From Bradyrhizobium sp. CB3481 (GTDB lineage Bacteria; Pseudomonadota; Alphaproteobacteria; Rhizobiales; Xanthobacteraceae): 64,000 nucleotides of DNA. This document shows, in pieces, positions 21,066-30,803 of the stretch. Under the pieces are notes generated by a model. The model made no database searches, was not told the origin of the DNA, and was given only the letters and a program-made list of their open reading frames with translations. The translations under genes and the position numbers were made by a program. The stretch's first letter is position 1; each line of letters starts with the position of its first letter. The DNA lies in contig NZ_CP121647.1 of NCBI RefSeq assembly GCF_029714305.1, positions 5,786,501-5,850,500 on the forward strand, in the 5' to 3' direction.

Positions 21066-21530
21066 GGATGGGTTTAAGCAATTTTTAGCTCGATCTCGAT
21101 CGGGGCGATATATCCGGTGGCGGAATGCAGCCTTATTCGATTGTAGAACCTTCGATGAAGCGAAAATATCCCTCGCCGCCTCGGCGCGGGTTCGGTATCG
21201 GCGATGACGGACATGCTCGGTCTTCAGGGTGTGGAAGAAGCTCTCCATTGGGCCATTGTCGTAGCGATCGGCTTTGCGGCTCATGGAAGCGGTGATGCCG
21301 GCAGCCGCGAGCGCGTTGCGACGGCGTCGTCTGCGTCGTGGGGCGCCACGCCGCCGATATCGGCTCCTGCCGGAACTTATCTACCCAACGCCGCAGCACG
21401 GAGTCGCGCAGACCGAGCTCCTTGGCCACAGACGTGATCAAGCGGCCACTCGACACCTCCAGCTCAGCGGCCTGCCGCTTGTACTCCTCGGTAAACGATC
21501 GGCGTTGACGTCCTTCCATTTGACACCTCT
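21066..21530 (-). pseudogene. IS3-family remnant (orfA joined to orfB end)
   Basis: MEGRQRRSFTEEYKRQAAEL with VAKELGLRDSVLRRWVDKFR (21519-21400) is the orfA HTH protein. It is followed directly by the end of orfB: DRYDNGPMESFFHTLKTEH, FIEGFYNRIRLHSATGYIAP, EIELKIA. Most of orfB is deleted. The remnant lies between the translocon genes and the secretin gene and may separate them from a shared promoter. Confidence 0.85.
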
Positions 21531-21645
21531 TGGCTCATCGAGCCTACTACAGGTGTCCACTCATTTGCGCCTGCGCGGGTGCAGCGATCATCTGAAGTTC
21601 CTGAGCAACGACTCTTCTGGCTCCGTACCACTCACTGGTTCTCTT

Positions 21646-22197
21646 TTAGCGCATATTGCCGATGATAGTCTCGTTTGTCCTCTGATCTTTCGAAATGACG
21701 TTTGACATCAGTTCAGTACCCTGATGGAGCTTATCCATAAGCGCTTGCAAATAAATCAGATCCATTTGCCCTTCACTGTTGGCGCTATCAACCCGTGCCT
21801 TAATATTGTTAATGGCGGCCTCGAACTCCAATTGCATACCCAGCTTGTCGCGCTTATTATTCTCGATCGGGATGCCGTTCTCCACCATCCATTCAAAAAT
21901 GTCGCGCCTGTTGCCGTGCCAATCAGTGAAGGCGCCATAGGGGGCCGACTTCTTTGGATTGGTCGGTTTATTGGCACGCAGGGTCTCAAGTGCGCTATTC
22001 ATGTCTTTGAGAACATTGTTCCGCGCCGCCATATGCTCCTCTTCAGACTGCATCTGGGTCTTGTAGATGCCGTGGCGCTCCTTCAGGATCAGCATCAGAG
22101 TCACGCACCAGGATAGCTCAAGCTCCTGGAAGGTGTCTGCACTCGACACAGACAAATAGTGTTGGATTCCTGCAACGTGATTGATCATCCCACTCAT
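21646..22197 (-). CDS. Putative T3SS needle-tip or translocon filament protein (EspA/SseB or IpaD-like position)
   Basis: A 183-residue helical protein, fourth in a five-gene set with a SycD chaperone and two translocators. The C-terminus (GQMDLIYLQALMDKLHQGTE, LMSNVISKDQRTNETI) has the amphipathic, heptad-like pattern of self-assembling T3SS filament or tip proteins. An 18-residue stretch GAFTDWHGNRRDIFEWMV is distinctive. It begins 33 bases after the YopD-like gene. The role is inferred from operon position and helical pattern, not firm homology. Confidence 0.45.
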   Translation of the reverse strand: MSGMINHVAGIQHYLSVSSADTFQELELSWCVTLMLILKERHGIYKTQMQSEEEHMAARNNVLKDMNSALETLRANKPTNPKKSAPYGAFTDWHGNRRDIFEWMVENGIPIENNKRDKLGMQLEFEAAINNIKARVDSANSEGQMDLIYLQALMDKLHQGTELMSNVISKDQRTNETIIGNMR

Positions 22198-22230
22198 CCT
22201 TCTAAAACAGTTCCAGACGATGCCATGCGC

Positions 22231-23322
22231 TCATGCCATGTTGATTATTCTGCTTCTCGTCTCGCTTTCGGCGCTACGGATTTCAGCAAGCTTGCCCATA
22301 ACGTCATGAAACACTGCCTGATAATAGTCCGAGAACTGCTTTTCGTCGTCCACCTGGGCCTTCGACCTGGTGCTATCCGCGTTCTGCTTGATCTGCTCCT
22401 CCTGATAGTGGGTGGCCCCCAAAGTCGCGCCAGCCGCCACGAGCTTGAAGGTTTCCGTTGTGATCGCGTTCATGCCATTCCATTTCATGTTCTCCTGCTG
22501 GGCAGCTGTTTGTGCTTGAGCAACGCGCGTAAATTGGAGTGAGTCCATACCTTCGGGCGGCCGGGCGTCAGCCTCGAGCGAGGCGTTAGGTGCATTACCT
22601 TCACCCGACGACCAGCCCCCCTCCCGAGGGGGAGACTCGATCTTGCCATCCTGGAGCTGCGTGTTGCCGTCCCACTCTGCGATGCCTTGCGCTTTACCAC
22701 TCGCGTTTTGCAAGAGCTGCAGCTCGCCTTCCGCCGCTTCGAGGCGCCGCAATTGACCCGCACGGTCATTCAGTACTTCCGGCTCCAATTCGCACCTCGG
22801 AGGCGTCCTCTGGATCTTGATCTTAAACAGTTCATCGAATCGCGCTTGAGCCTGGCTAGCCCCTTTGAGGCTTATAGCGCCACCGGCCATTGTGCCGCCC
22901 GAGGTGAGTATCGACCCAAACAACTGACACAGTCCCGAATCGCGAAGCGCCTTGGCGGCCGCGTCCTGCGCAGCGATATCGGCACCGAGCGCAGCCCACT
23001 TCCCCTCTCTTGCCGCTTTGAAACACTCCCTGTTGAGCCGAACAATGAGCCTGGCGATTGCCGATATGTCGGTCCCCGTCGCAAAGTCCTTCAGCTTAGG
23101 TTGAACGCTCGAAAGCTTCTCATAAATTGCAAAGTCGGGGAGCGCCGAGAGGCCTGCCGACTCCCGCGCGCCATCCGCAACCTGCCCAAATGGAACCTGC
23201 CTCTCAGGCGCGGTTCCAGCGCAGGAGGGTGCAGAGATCGGAATCAACGGAGTTTGGGGACTCGCGGCGGTGTCCAACGGATCAACGCGGGTAACACCTA
23301 CCTGTTCAATAACAACCAACAT
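22231..23322 (-). CDS. YopD/SipC-like T3SS translocator (SctB)
   Basis: A 363-residue protein directly after the YopB-like gene. It has a long N-terminal region, a Gly/Ala-rich hydrophobic patch (CQLFGSILTSGGTMAGGAIS) and a coiled-coil, polar C-terminal half (NGMNAITTETFKLVAAGATL, ADSTRSKAQVDDEKQFSDY). One hydrophobic segment plus coiled coils, next to a two-span YopB-like partner and a SycD-like chaperone, is the standard minor-translocator arrangement. Direct sequence resemblance is limited. Confidence 0.55.
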   Translation of the reverse strand: MLVVIEQVGVTRVDPLDTAASPQTPLIPISAPSCAGTAPERQVPFGQVADGARESAGLSALPDFAIYEKLSSVQPKLKDFATGTDISAIARLIVRLNRECFKAAREGKWAALGADIAAQDAAAKALRDSGLCQLFGSILTSGGTMAGGAISLKGASQAQARFDELFKIKIQRTPPRCELEPEVLNDRAGQLRRLEAAEGELQLLQNASGKAQGIAEWDGNTQLQDGKIESPPREGGWSSGEGNAPNASLEADARPPEGMDSLQFTRVAQAQTAAQQENMKWNGMNAITTETFKLVAAGATLGATHYQEEQIKQNADSTRSKAQVDDEKQFSDYYQAVFHDVMGKLAEIRSAESETRSRIINMA

Positions 23323-23364
23323 AGCTGGGTTCCTTACGCGAGAGGGGAGGGCTTGGAGCTACTG

Positions 23365-24495
23365 TTAGCCGAAGTGGCGGCTGAGTTTCGCGTTGAGATC
23401 AATCTGGCGTTCGACGGCCTCGACAGCCTTCTCTGTGGTCTCCTTTCTGTCGAGGAGCAGCTGCTTGATGAAATCCATGCCGTCGTCTTGAAGCTGCTTG
23501 TACCAGGCAATGCGCTCCCCTGTGTCCAGCGCTTTCGCCTGAGCGTCCGTTGCCTTCTTCTGCTGAACCCCACTCGTGATGCCAGCACAACCCTCTGCCA
23601 GCGAAGCAACTGCTTGGCCGGCTTGAGCGGCAGTTGAGACGCTCTGACTGATCCGAACAATTGTGGCGGGGTTCGACGTTCCCTCAGCGAGCGCAGATGC
23701 GGCTTGAGTAATGACCTTCGAGATCATGGCTCCTAATGAGCCAGGGTTGCTCGCGAGGGAGGCAAGTCCACGTAGGGTAGAGGCGCCCCTCTCACCGAGG
23801 TGCCTCAACATCGCGGCGCCGCTCAATCCATTCGCAGATGCATTGGCGGCAAACCCTGCGCCTCCCGCCAGCACGGAGACCGCGAATACAATGCCGATCG
23901 AGATGCCCATGGCCACCCTGTTCGCCTCGGCGGAGTCCATCCCGCAATGCTCCATGAGACTCGTAGCCATCGCCTCAGTCATCTTATCGACGACTCCCGT
24001 TTCACTGAGTACCGCCACTCCGCCAGTAACTGCTGCCGCCACCGCAGCCAGAGCTCCGCCAGTGCCAACGGCAGCCACGACCGACAGTCCGACCGCGAGC
24101 CATCCGAGGAGCTTCATCGCGCCAGAACTCTGCTCCGACCGCGCCAATGATTTCGCCGCGTCTCGGATGTTTTCCGCTACTCGTTCGTGCAACTGCCTTT
24201 GTTGCGCTTCACAGGCCCGGATATCCGCCATTCCGCCCGCGACCAATCCGTCGGTCATCTTGATCTTCAGCGCCAGCAACGTGGTAAGAAGATCGGCCGA
24301 ATCGAACACACGAGCTACTGGTAAGCTCGGGATCAAACCTGACTGGAATGCCTCTCCGGAGACCAGCGGCGGCAAATTGTTAGGATCCGCCGTATACAAG
24401 TTGAGTGAAGGCTCCGTGGCGGAGCGATCAAACGGAAGCAGCGCCCCCACTTCGCGTACTGTTTCGCTGATTGCACCCGTGTTCAAACTATGCAT
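23365..24495 (-). CDS. YopB/SipB-like pore-forming T3SS translocator (SctE)
   Basis: I place the start at ATG 24495 (MHSLNTGAISETVREVG), which overlaps the stop of the upstream chaperone gene (ATGCATAG). The 376-residue product has two membrane segments, LLGWLAVGLSVVAAVGTGGA with following Ala/Val stretch, and AMGISIGIVFAVSVLAGGAG. Helical flanks and a C-terminal coiled coil (TEKAVEAVERQIDLNAKL) complete the plan of YopB/SipB/IpaB translocators, which insert in the host membrane. The SycD-type chaperone gene immediately upstream strengthens the call. Confidence 0.7.
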   Translation of the reverse strand: MHSLNTGAISETVREVGALLPFDRSATEPSLNLYTADPNNLPPLVSGEAFQSGLIPSLPVARVFDSADLLTTLLALKIKMTDGLVAGGMADIRACEAQQRQLHERVAENIRDAAKSLARSEQSSGAMKLLGWLAVGLSVVAAVGTGGALAAVAAAVTGGVAVLSETGVVDKMTEAMATSLMEHCGMDSAEANRVAMGISIGIVFAVSVLAGGAGFAANASANGLSGAAMLRHLGERGASTLRGLASLASNPGSLGAMISKVITQAASALAEGTSNPATIVRISQSVSTAAQAGQAVASLAEGCAGITSGVQQKKATDAQAKALDTGERIAWYKQLQDDGMDFIKQLLLDRKETTEKAVEAVERQIDLNAKLSRHFG

Positions 24496-25012
24496 TGTCG
24501 AAAGTCTCTCGAGCTTGCAGCCGGTCAAGCATTATTCGCGCGCGCCGAGCGAACGTGGCATGCTCAGGTTTTCCAGCACTCCGCGCCAAGACATCGCCGA
24601 ACGCGCCAATGGCCGCTGTGGGCCGTTTGAGCTTGAGAAAACATTCTGCAGCGCGAAGCGGTATCTGCGGATCCTGGCTATTTAGCACCCCTGCCAAGCT
24701 ATAGGCGCGCACTGCGACTTCCGCGCGCCCAAGCACCTGACTAGCGCCGGCCAGACCAAGCCAGAATCGTGCATCGGTGTGACGGTGTAAGCACAGGAAA
24801 CGAAAGAAGCTCAGCGCGTGCTCGTACTTGCCGCAACGGTAGTAGCGGTGGCCAAATACATACAGCGCCTCAAGCTCGTCATCCGTGATGCCGACGACGT
24901 CAGCCAGTTCAGCGCGCCCCGCCATGAGGTCGACGGCGAGTTGCGCCAGCCCACCAGCTTCAATCGCATCAGCCGCGCCAGCGTGCTTGTCACACCTGAG
25001 CCGCCCGGTCAT
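24488..25012 (-). CDS. SycD/LcrH-like TPR chaperone for translocators
   Basis: A 174-residue TPR protein: DDELEALYVFGHRYYRCGKY, EHALSFFRFLCLHRHTDARF, FWLGLAGASQVLGRAEVAVR and AYSLAGVLNSQDPQIPLRAA. The 'ALYVFGHRYYRCGKYEHAL' opening and the 'DARFWLGLAGASQ' repeat are very characteristic of SycD/LcrH/IpgC class II chaperones that bind both translocators. It overlaps the translocator gene start, so chaperone and client are co-translated. Confidence 0.85.
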   Translation of the reverse strand: MTGRLRCDKHAGAADAIEAGGLAQLAVDLMAGRAELADVVGITDDELEALYVFGHRYYRCGKYEHALSFFRFLCLHRHTDARFWLGLAGASQVLGRAEVAVRAYSLAGVLNSQDPQIPLRAAECFLKLKRPTAAIGAFGDVLARSAGKPEHATFARRARIMLDRLQARETFDNA

Positions 25013-25049
25013 ATCAAATGCTCCCCAGCGCTGGACACATGCATCGAAA

Positions 25050-25283
25050 TCAATATCGAGTTGCGCTCAGACCCAAAGTATCGCAGAGCGCTGCCAGCTC
25101 GCGCTCACAAGCCTCTCGAAAGTCTTCATCGCCGCCTTCCCATGCAGCAATTAGGGCGGCGCTGACGGCCTCATCGTCCAACAGACGAGCCAACCGATCT
25201 CGTTGTTCGCCGAACTCCCTCAAGAGACGGTCCATCTGCTCGGTTGTTTGTCGCGCCTTTTGCATTGCTTCGTCCAGATCCAC
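25050..25283 (-). CDS. Small acidic coiled-coil protein at head of translocon operon
   Basis: The start is GTG 25283, with AAGGAG upstream. The product has 77 residues, predicted helical (DEAMQKARQTTEQMDRLLRE, ACERELAALCDTLGLSATRY) and acidic. It precedes the SycD-like gene by 37 bases on the same strand. The size and charge suit a small T3SS chaperone or co-chaperone, but I do not recognise a family. Confidence 0.5.
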   Translation of the reverse strand: MDLDEAMQKARQTTEQMDRLLREFGEQRDRLARLLDDEAVSAALIAAWEGGDEDFREACERELAALCDTLGLSATRY

Positions 25284-25740
25284 CTTCCCGCTCCTTAGCC
25301 ATATGTCGAAACAAGCATAGCGGGCTCACCATCGAACGCTGCATGCGCACGCAGCCTCGATGTACAGCCAACTACCTGCTGAATCGGGCGCGCCCACGTC
25401 TGGCTATGGGGAGTAGCCCGCCCCTTCTCCGGTGAGGCGCTGCGTAAGTGATAGATCCCACGCCTCAGATGAACGCTTGTACGCGTCACCCCTGAGATCG
25501 CCTCTGAAACTACTTCGTCTATGTTGAGAGAAAAAGTAGTTTATTCATATGGAAACATAGGCGGGCACGATGGGGCGGCGCGTCTGGACGCGAGTGCAGC
25601 CAAGTGCGGTTCGGTGAAGGCCCGCGTCGGACGGCGGCAGCGCGGTCTTCTCCGGCGTCTCGACAAGAATAGCCTGCGCCAGCATTTCGTGGGGATGTCC
25701 CGCTTGATGTTGAAGATCAGGGAAGCGGACGTTGCGTGAC
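25284..25740. other. Region upstream of the translocon operon
   Basis: The promoter for the 25283-21646 operon should lie here; I found no convincing tts box. A plus-strand frame at 25521-25739 (72 codons, MLREKVVYSYGNIGGHDG) has no family resemblance that I can name and may not be a gene. Confidence 0.35.
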
Positions 25741-25744
25741 GATC

Positions 25745-25960
25745 ATGCTAGCATTACAGGTGCAATTTTTGTTTGAGATGGGGCTTGCGCGCGTTGGCCT
25801 GATGAGCCCTGCGCCAGGATGACCATGCGAGGATGTGGGCGTGCGAGATGCGCCGCTGGGCAGGCTTCATGGCGATGCCGCGGATCTCTTGGATCGGCCA
25901 GCGGATCAAGAACGATGCTTCGATCGAGGCCGCGTTCGGGTTTTTTTGAGCAATGGCTCA
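25745..25960 (-). repeat. IS701 3'-end remnant
   Basis: It matches 62074-62290, the 3' end of the IS701 element. The shared features are the CTAG target motif followed by CATTACAGGTGCA (CACTACAGTTGCA in the other copy) and the transposase tail KKTRTRPRSKHRS on the minus strand. The rest of the element is gone. Confidence 0.75.
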
Positions 25961-26125
25961 GTGCTGGCTCGATGGAGCGCCGTTTCAGCAAGGAAGTTAT
26001 CCAGCGCAGGATTTTCATCATCTTCCCTCCAGCTAGCAGATAGACCAACCGGCGCCGAACGCGCGCCATCCCGAATCTCCCGGTGAACCACAGCCTCCGC
26101 GCTCGCGCTTAGCGAGCCTTCAAGC

Positions 26126-26392
26126 TTGAGGCCAATCCCCAAGGACGCACCGGAAGCGCTGTTTCTCTGTGCCTACGAGCGCTATGCGAGCGAATATCTG
26201 AGCGCTCTTCAAAAGCCCCTGAGCTCCGGGGCTTTGTGGAAGCGCCTCACGGCGTTCCTCGACTTGACGATAAAGAACTTCCGTTCCGGCTCCCCGCCCA
26301 GCGGATGCCCGACTACGCGGGGATTAATGGAATTGGGATCGGTCGAAGGTGACGGGTTGGACGAGCACGCGCCAATCTTCACGGACTAGCTT
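26126..26392 (+). pseudogene. TetR-family regulator fragment
   Basis: The frame reads APEALFLCAYERYASEYLSA, then ALWKRLTAFLDLTIKNFRSG and PSGCPTTRGLMELGSVEGDG. This is typical of the ligand-binding half of TetR/AcrR regulators that follow the DNA-binding HTH (EALFLxAYERY, GCPTTRGLM). The HTH is missing on the 5' side and the end is cut by the IS630 remnant. It is one of the few non-mobile, non-T3SS genes visible in the window. Confidence 0.65.
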
Positions 26393-26407
26393 AGCTAGTA
26401 CCCGGAA

Positions 26408-27471
26408 TCAGAGCTGAGTGATACGGCGGCCTTTGAAACGGCGTTGACGGACCTTTTGCTTGGTCCAGACGAAGGGCTCGGCTTTGTCGTTGTAGGCGTT
26501 GACGTAGGCATCGATGTGTTCCTGAAGCTGCTTGAGGCTTGTGAAGGAGGTGCCGCTGAGCGATTGCCCCTGCAAGATTGAGAACCATACCTCGACCTGG
26601 TTGAGCCAGGACGCACTTGTCGGCGTGAAATGGAATTGCACGTTGGGGTGGGCCTTGAGCCAGTTCTCATTCTTCTTGTGGGTGTTGAGGTTGTCGAGGA
26701 TGGCGTGAAGCTTTCGGCCCGGAAAGGCCGCGGTGAGGCTGTTCATGAAATCGAGAAACTCGACACGGCGACGGCGTTTGGAATGCGTAGCGATGATCTT
26801 TCCGGTGGCGACTTCGAGCGCGGCAAACAATGTTGTGGTGCCATGCCGCTTGTAATCGTGGCTCTGGCCGGTCAAGGCGCGGCCATTGGGCACCTTCAGA
26901 TAGCCCTGCGCTCGCTCCAAAGCCTGGATCGAGGGCTTCTCGTCCACGCAGAGCACAATAGCTTCGCCGGCGGGGCGACGTAAAGGCCAACGACATCGGC
27001 GGCTTTGGCCGTAAAGTTCGGGTCATTGCTCTCACACCAGGACCTGCGAGCCGCGAGGTCAATCTTGTGGCTGCGCAGGAACCGCCAGACATATTGGACG
27101 TCAACATCGCCGAGCGCTTCGGCCAGCAGAGGGCCGGTCCAGCGCGCAAATCCTTGCGGGGGCGGCTTATCCAGCAGCTTCAGAATCCGCTTGTCGGTCG
27201 TCTTCGTATAGATAGGCTGCTTGCCGGGCCGCGGCTTGTCTTGCAGCCCTTCAAGGCCTTGGTCGGCATAGCGATGCCGCCAAAGGCTGACAATCCGCGG
27301 CTGGACCCCAACTTCCTTGGCGATCGACCGGGTGCTGCGCCCGTCCGCCGCCAACGGGACTATCCGCGCCCGCTTCAAATCGCGCTGCAATGTTATCGGT
27401 GAGCGACAACACGCCTCAAGCACCTTGCGATCTTTCCTCGAAAGGTGGACTTCTCTTGCTTCGGGTATCAT
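26408..27471 (-). pseudogene. IS630-family transposase, one frameshift
   Basis: The N-terminal part from 27471 has the HTH (RSTRSIAKEVGVQPRIVSLW) and reaches AADVVGLYVAPP. A one-base loss near 26965 shifts to the frame LCVDEKPSIQALERAQGYL, HGTTTLFAALEVATGKII, AILDNLNTHK and FHFTPTSASWLNQVEVWFS. Those four motifs carry the catalytic D-D-E residues. IS630 enzymes are sometimes made by frameshifting, but here I see a simple missing base. Confidence 0.85.
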
Positions 27472-27591
27472 CCCGACCTTGAATCACGACTCACGTTCCA
27501 AGAAAAGCGGGTAGTAGTCTTACTGCGTCACAATCATGATGGCGCATGGCCCTCGATTTGGATTGCGCAACACGGACATCTTCGTAGACGC

Positions 27592-28960
27592 CTAACCGAT
27601 GTGCTCGCGAGGCGCCGCCGCATTGTAGCGATCGAATTCGGCATGTGACGCTCGGTTCTGATGGGGAGCGCCACGAGGCTTTTGAATTTTGGAAGCGCAA
27701 ATTCTTTGACGAACGCGGGCCGACGAGGTCGTGAGGGGGGGAATCGTCTCCGTTTCGGAGATCAGAAATCCGTAGGCGGCGATGCATAAACGTGGCGTGG
27801 TGATGGAAGCCGCGCCAACCGCGCCCTTCATAATGCCCGAGGCCGACCTCCTGCTTGAGCTCTTGATCGTCGCGTTCGATGCGCCATCTGAGCTTGGCCA
27901 AATCGACCAGGGCGCGGAAGGAGATGTTTCCAGGCAGCGTCGAGAGCCAGTATTTCGTCGGCTCCGATTCGTCATCAGGCCATTCGATCAACAGCCATTC
28001 TTCGGCATGCGGCTCGCTTAGCCAGTAATCGCGATGAGCGGGGCGGACCCGGAGCCGCGCAAAGCGCGACGTCAAGGAGTCAGCGCTGCCTTCCCGCCAA
28101 TTGACATTCCGCCAAGCTTGTTTCGGTAGACCGAGAGCAAGTTCCTTGACCGAGCAAGGCTTATGACTTGCCGTCCCGGCGCATCAATTTCGTCGGCCGC
28201 CCATTGCCCGACCATTTCTTAGGCGGCAGCGGTCCCATGCCGGGCGGCCACGCGGACTTGTTCAGCAACATGCCCGCAACATAGCGCAATTGCAACGCCG
28301 TCACTTCCTTACGCAGCGTCGTATCCGCGCCATATCCGGCATACATAGTACCACGCCACGCTCAATGTCTGCTTCACAGGCCGATCGGATTTGCTCCAGC
28401 GCGATCTCGGGCTTGGTCTTAAAAGATAACATCCTTGGGCACACCGGCCTTCTCTCGACGTTCCTCTCCTCGGCCCAGCTCTGGGGCAAGTACAAACGAT
28501 AGGCGATTGGCAAGCTCGCATGGTGATTGGCAACCGACAGCGAAACCGCCACTTGGCAATTGTCTTGCTTGCCAAGTTGCCCGCAATATTGACGCGCCAC
28601 CCCGACTGAATGCCGCCCCTTCTTGGGAAAGCCAGTGTCATCGATGATCCAAGCTTCAATCGGGCCGTGCCGCTCCATCTTCGGCTGCACCATCTCCCGG
28701 ACCTTGGCCAAGACCTTCTGGTCCGAGCATCCGCCCATGCCCACGAAATGAAACAGCGATTTATGCTGAGCTGCTGTGCGCTCCGGAGATGTGATCGCCG
28801 CCATCGGCTCTACGCTCTTGCGCTCACCAGGCAACATCAGGCCAACACAGTAATGGCGTAGCGGCTTCGCCGATCCGCATGCCCGATGCGCTCACCAGCC
28901 CGTCCACATAAGCCGCAAATCGCGCTTCACTTCCATCTTTGCTTCGGCTACCCATTTTAA
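27592..28960 (-). pseudogene. IS701-like transposase, multiply frameshifted
   Basis: Ordered minus-strand pieces are SEARFAAYVDGLVS, AAQHKSLFHFVGMGGCSDQ, IEAWIIDDTGFPKKGRHSVG (catalytic Asp), RLYLPQSWAEERNVERR, GYGADTTLRKEVTALQLRYV, YWLSTLPGNISFRALVDLAK and LRWRIERDDQELKQEVGLGH (Glu region). The C-terminal tail runs to 27592. At least four frame changes inactivate it. Confidence 0.8.
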
Positions 28961-29261
28961 AATCCTCTTGCCTGAGGCCTCTGGGTAGCTGATTCACCCT
29001 CAAATGCGCCCGCGACTTCTGACTGAGTAAGCCTAAGGGTCGCGTTGGTAAATCCACGCACATCCGATAGATGCCGTCTGTAGCGATCAAGAAGAGATGA
29101 GAACGGGTCTGGTGTTGAATTCTCTGAAGAGCAGCCGCCTCGCGGCGAGAAACGGTTCAACGGCGCATCGGGTGCCCTGCAATGATGGGGCGGACGGCCC
29201 CCGAACGGCATCGATGTGCCAGACTGGCGATGTGAGTCGAACCAGACAAAGGGGACCGTCC

Positions 29262-30291
29262 ATGACGAAGATTAGCACGATTGGGTTGGATTTGGCCAAG
29301 AACGTGTTTCAGGTTCACGGGATTGATGCATCGGGAACAGTTGCGGTGAGGCGGCAGCTCAAGCGGGCAGCCGTGGAGAAGTTCTTTGCGGGGTTCGCGC
29401 CGTGCCTGGTTGGCATGGAGGCTTGCGGGAGCGCGCATCATTGGGCCCGCGTGATCAGGCGCTATGGCCATGAGGTGCGACTGATGCCGCCGGCCTATGT
29501 GAAGCCCTACATCAAGCGCAACAAGAACGACGGGCGGGATGCGGAAGGTGTCTGCGAGGCAGTGAGCCGGCCGACGATGCGCTTTGTTCCGGCGAAGAGC
29601 ATTGAGCAACAGGCCACGCTGGCGGTTCATGGCACACGCCTTGCTGGTACGCCAGCGGACGATGGTGGCAAACGCCTTGCGGGCAGCGCTGGGCGAACTC
29701 GGGATCGTGGCCGCGCAAGGACATCAGGGACTGAGCGAGCTGATGGCCAAGCTCGAGGAGCCGAGCGAACAGATCCCGGAGATGATGCGGTGTGCTCTGT
29801 TGATGCTGGCCCGACACTGGCAGGCGCTCGATGCCGATGAGCGCGTGCTTGAACGGCAGATCGCGAAGGCGGCCCGGTGCGATCGGGACGCGCGCCGGCT
29901 GATGGAAGTCCCAGGTGTCGGTCCGATCATCGCCAGCACAGTGTTGGCCAAAGTGCCCGATGCGAAGGTGTTTCGGTCCGGTCGGGACTTCGCGGCCTGG
30001 ATCGGGCTCACCGGCAAGGACCACGGTACTGGCGGCAAGCATCGCTCAGGACGAATATCCAAACAGGGAGACCGCGTGTTGCGAGCGCTGCTGATCAGCG
30101 GAGCCAGCTCGCATCTGCGGCAACAGAAGAGGCGTGGTGTTACCGATCCGTGGCTGCGCGATCTTTTGGCGCGGCGGCCTTACAAGGTCGCCATGGTGGC
30201 CTTCGCCGCCAAGACCGCCCGCATCCTCTGGGCCATGCTGAGCAAAGGAGAAGCTTACCGAGACCGCGCGAGCGCGCCGGCTGCTGCCTGA
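29262..30291 (+). pseudogene. IS110/IS1111-family transposase, one frameshift
   Basis: The start ATG 29262 gives MTKISTIGLDLAKNVFQVHG (first catalytic Asp), LVGMEACGSAHHWARVIRRY and NKNDGRDAEGVCEAV (DEDD residues). A frameshift near 29640 then leads to the C-terminal Tnp20 domain, VPGVGPIIASTVLAKV and HRSGRISKQGDRVLRALLIS, which carries the conserved Ser region. It ends at 30291. Confidence 0.85.
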
Positions 30292-30493
30292 CTGAGGGGC
30301 GACAGCCGCCGCGCTCGCGCTCATTCCTATCGGAAGGGCACTCAAGGTGTGATGGCAAATGGTCAGGAAACCGGGATCGGGAATGTCCGAAATTTTGTGT
30401 AGCGATTTCTGTGAAGGTTGAAGTTGGTATTTGAGATATTGACTGGTGGCATCGACGGCATGGCCGACCACTTTGCTTGGCCGGACCGAGCGG

Positions 30494-30541
30494 TCAAGCC
30501 CCGAAGCCGCGCAGCGGCGCGCCGCAGGCGCGGGGCTTGAC
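30494..30541. repeat. Long GC-rich hairpin
   Basis: TCAAGCCCCG and its exact reverse complement CGGGGCTTGA are separated by a ~27-base GC-rich loop that can itself pair. It lies inside the IS256 end, just downstream of the transposase stop. It could be a terminator or a folded transcript end. Confidence 0.6.
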
Positions 30542-30596
30542 GGCGAAGGTTCGGACCAAGCGATCATCGTCGGCGCCGTGATGTCGATTGTGCTCA

Positions 30597-30803
30597 TCAG
30601 CGGGCGGTTCCTGGAAACCGCGCACCGAAGTGGATGGCGAACTGCCCCATGGCGGCGGTCCATTCGACCGGCCGCCGCCAATGAACGCCGGCGTTCTTGA
30701 TGGCGAGATACAAGAGCTTGAGTGCCGCCTCGTCGGTCGGGAAGCTGCCGCGGGTCTTGATGATCTTGCGCAAGCTTCGGTGCAGCGCCTCAACCGCATT
30801 GGT
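30597..30803 (-). pseudogene. IS256-family transposase C-terminal fragment
   Basis: TNAVEALHRSLRKIIKTRGS and AALKLLYLAIKNAGVHWRR are the conserved C-terminus of IS256 transposases. The 5' side joins IS110 left-end sequence in the middle of the YTTNAVE motif. The missing YTT half is at 32615. Confidence 0.9.

Noticed and set aside
23100..23125. CTCGAAAGCTTCTC resembling part of a tts box
   Set aside because: It lies inside the coding sequence of the YopD-like gene and lacks the GTCAG half at the right spacing.
22687..23637. 316-codon plus-strand ORF
   Set aside because: It is antisense to the two translocator genes, which have operon context and a chaperone partner; high-GC antisense shadow.
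26896..27471. Programmed frameshift in the IS630 transposase
   Set aside because: No slippery heptamer is evident at the junction; a single missing base explains it.
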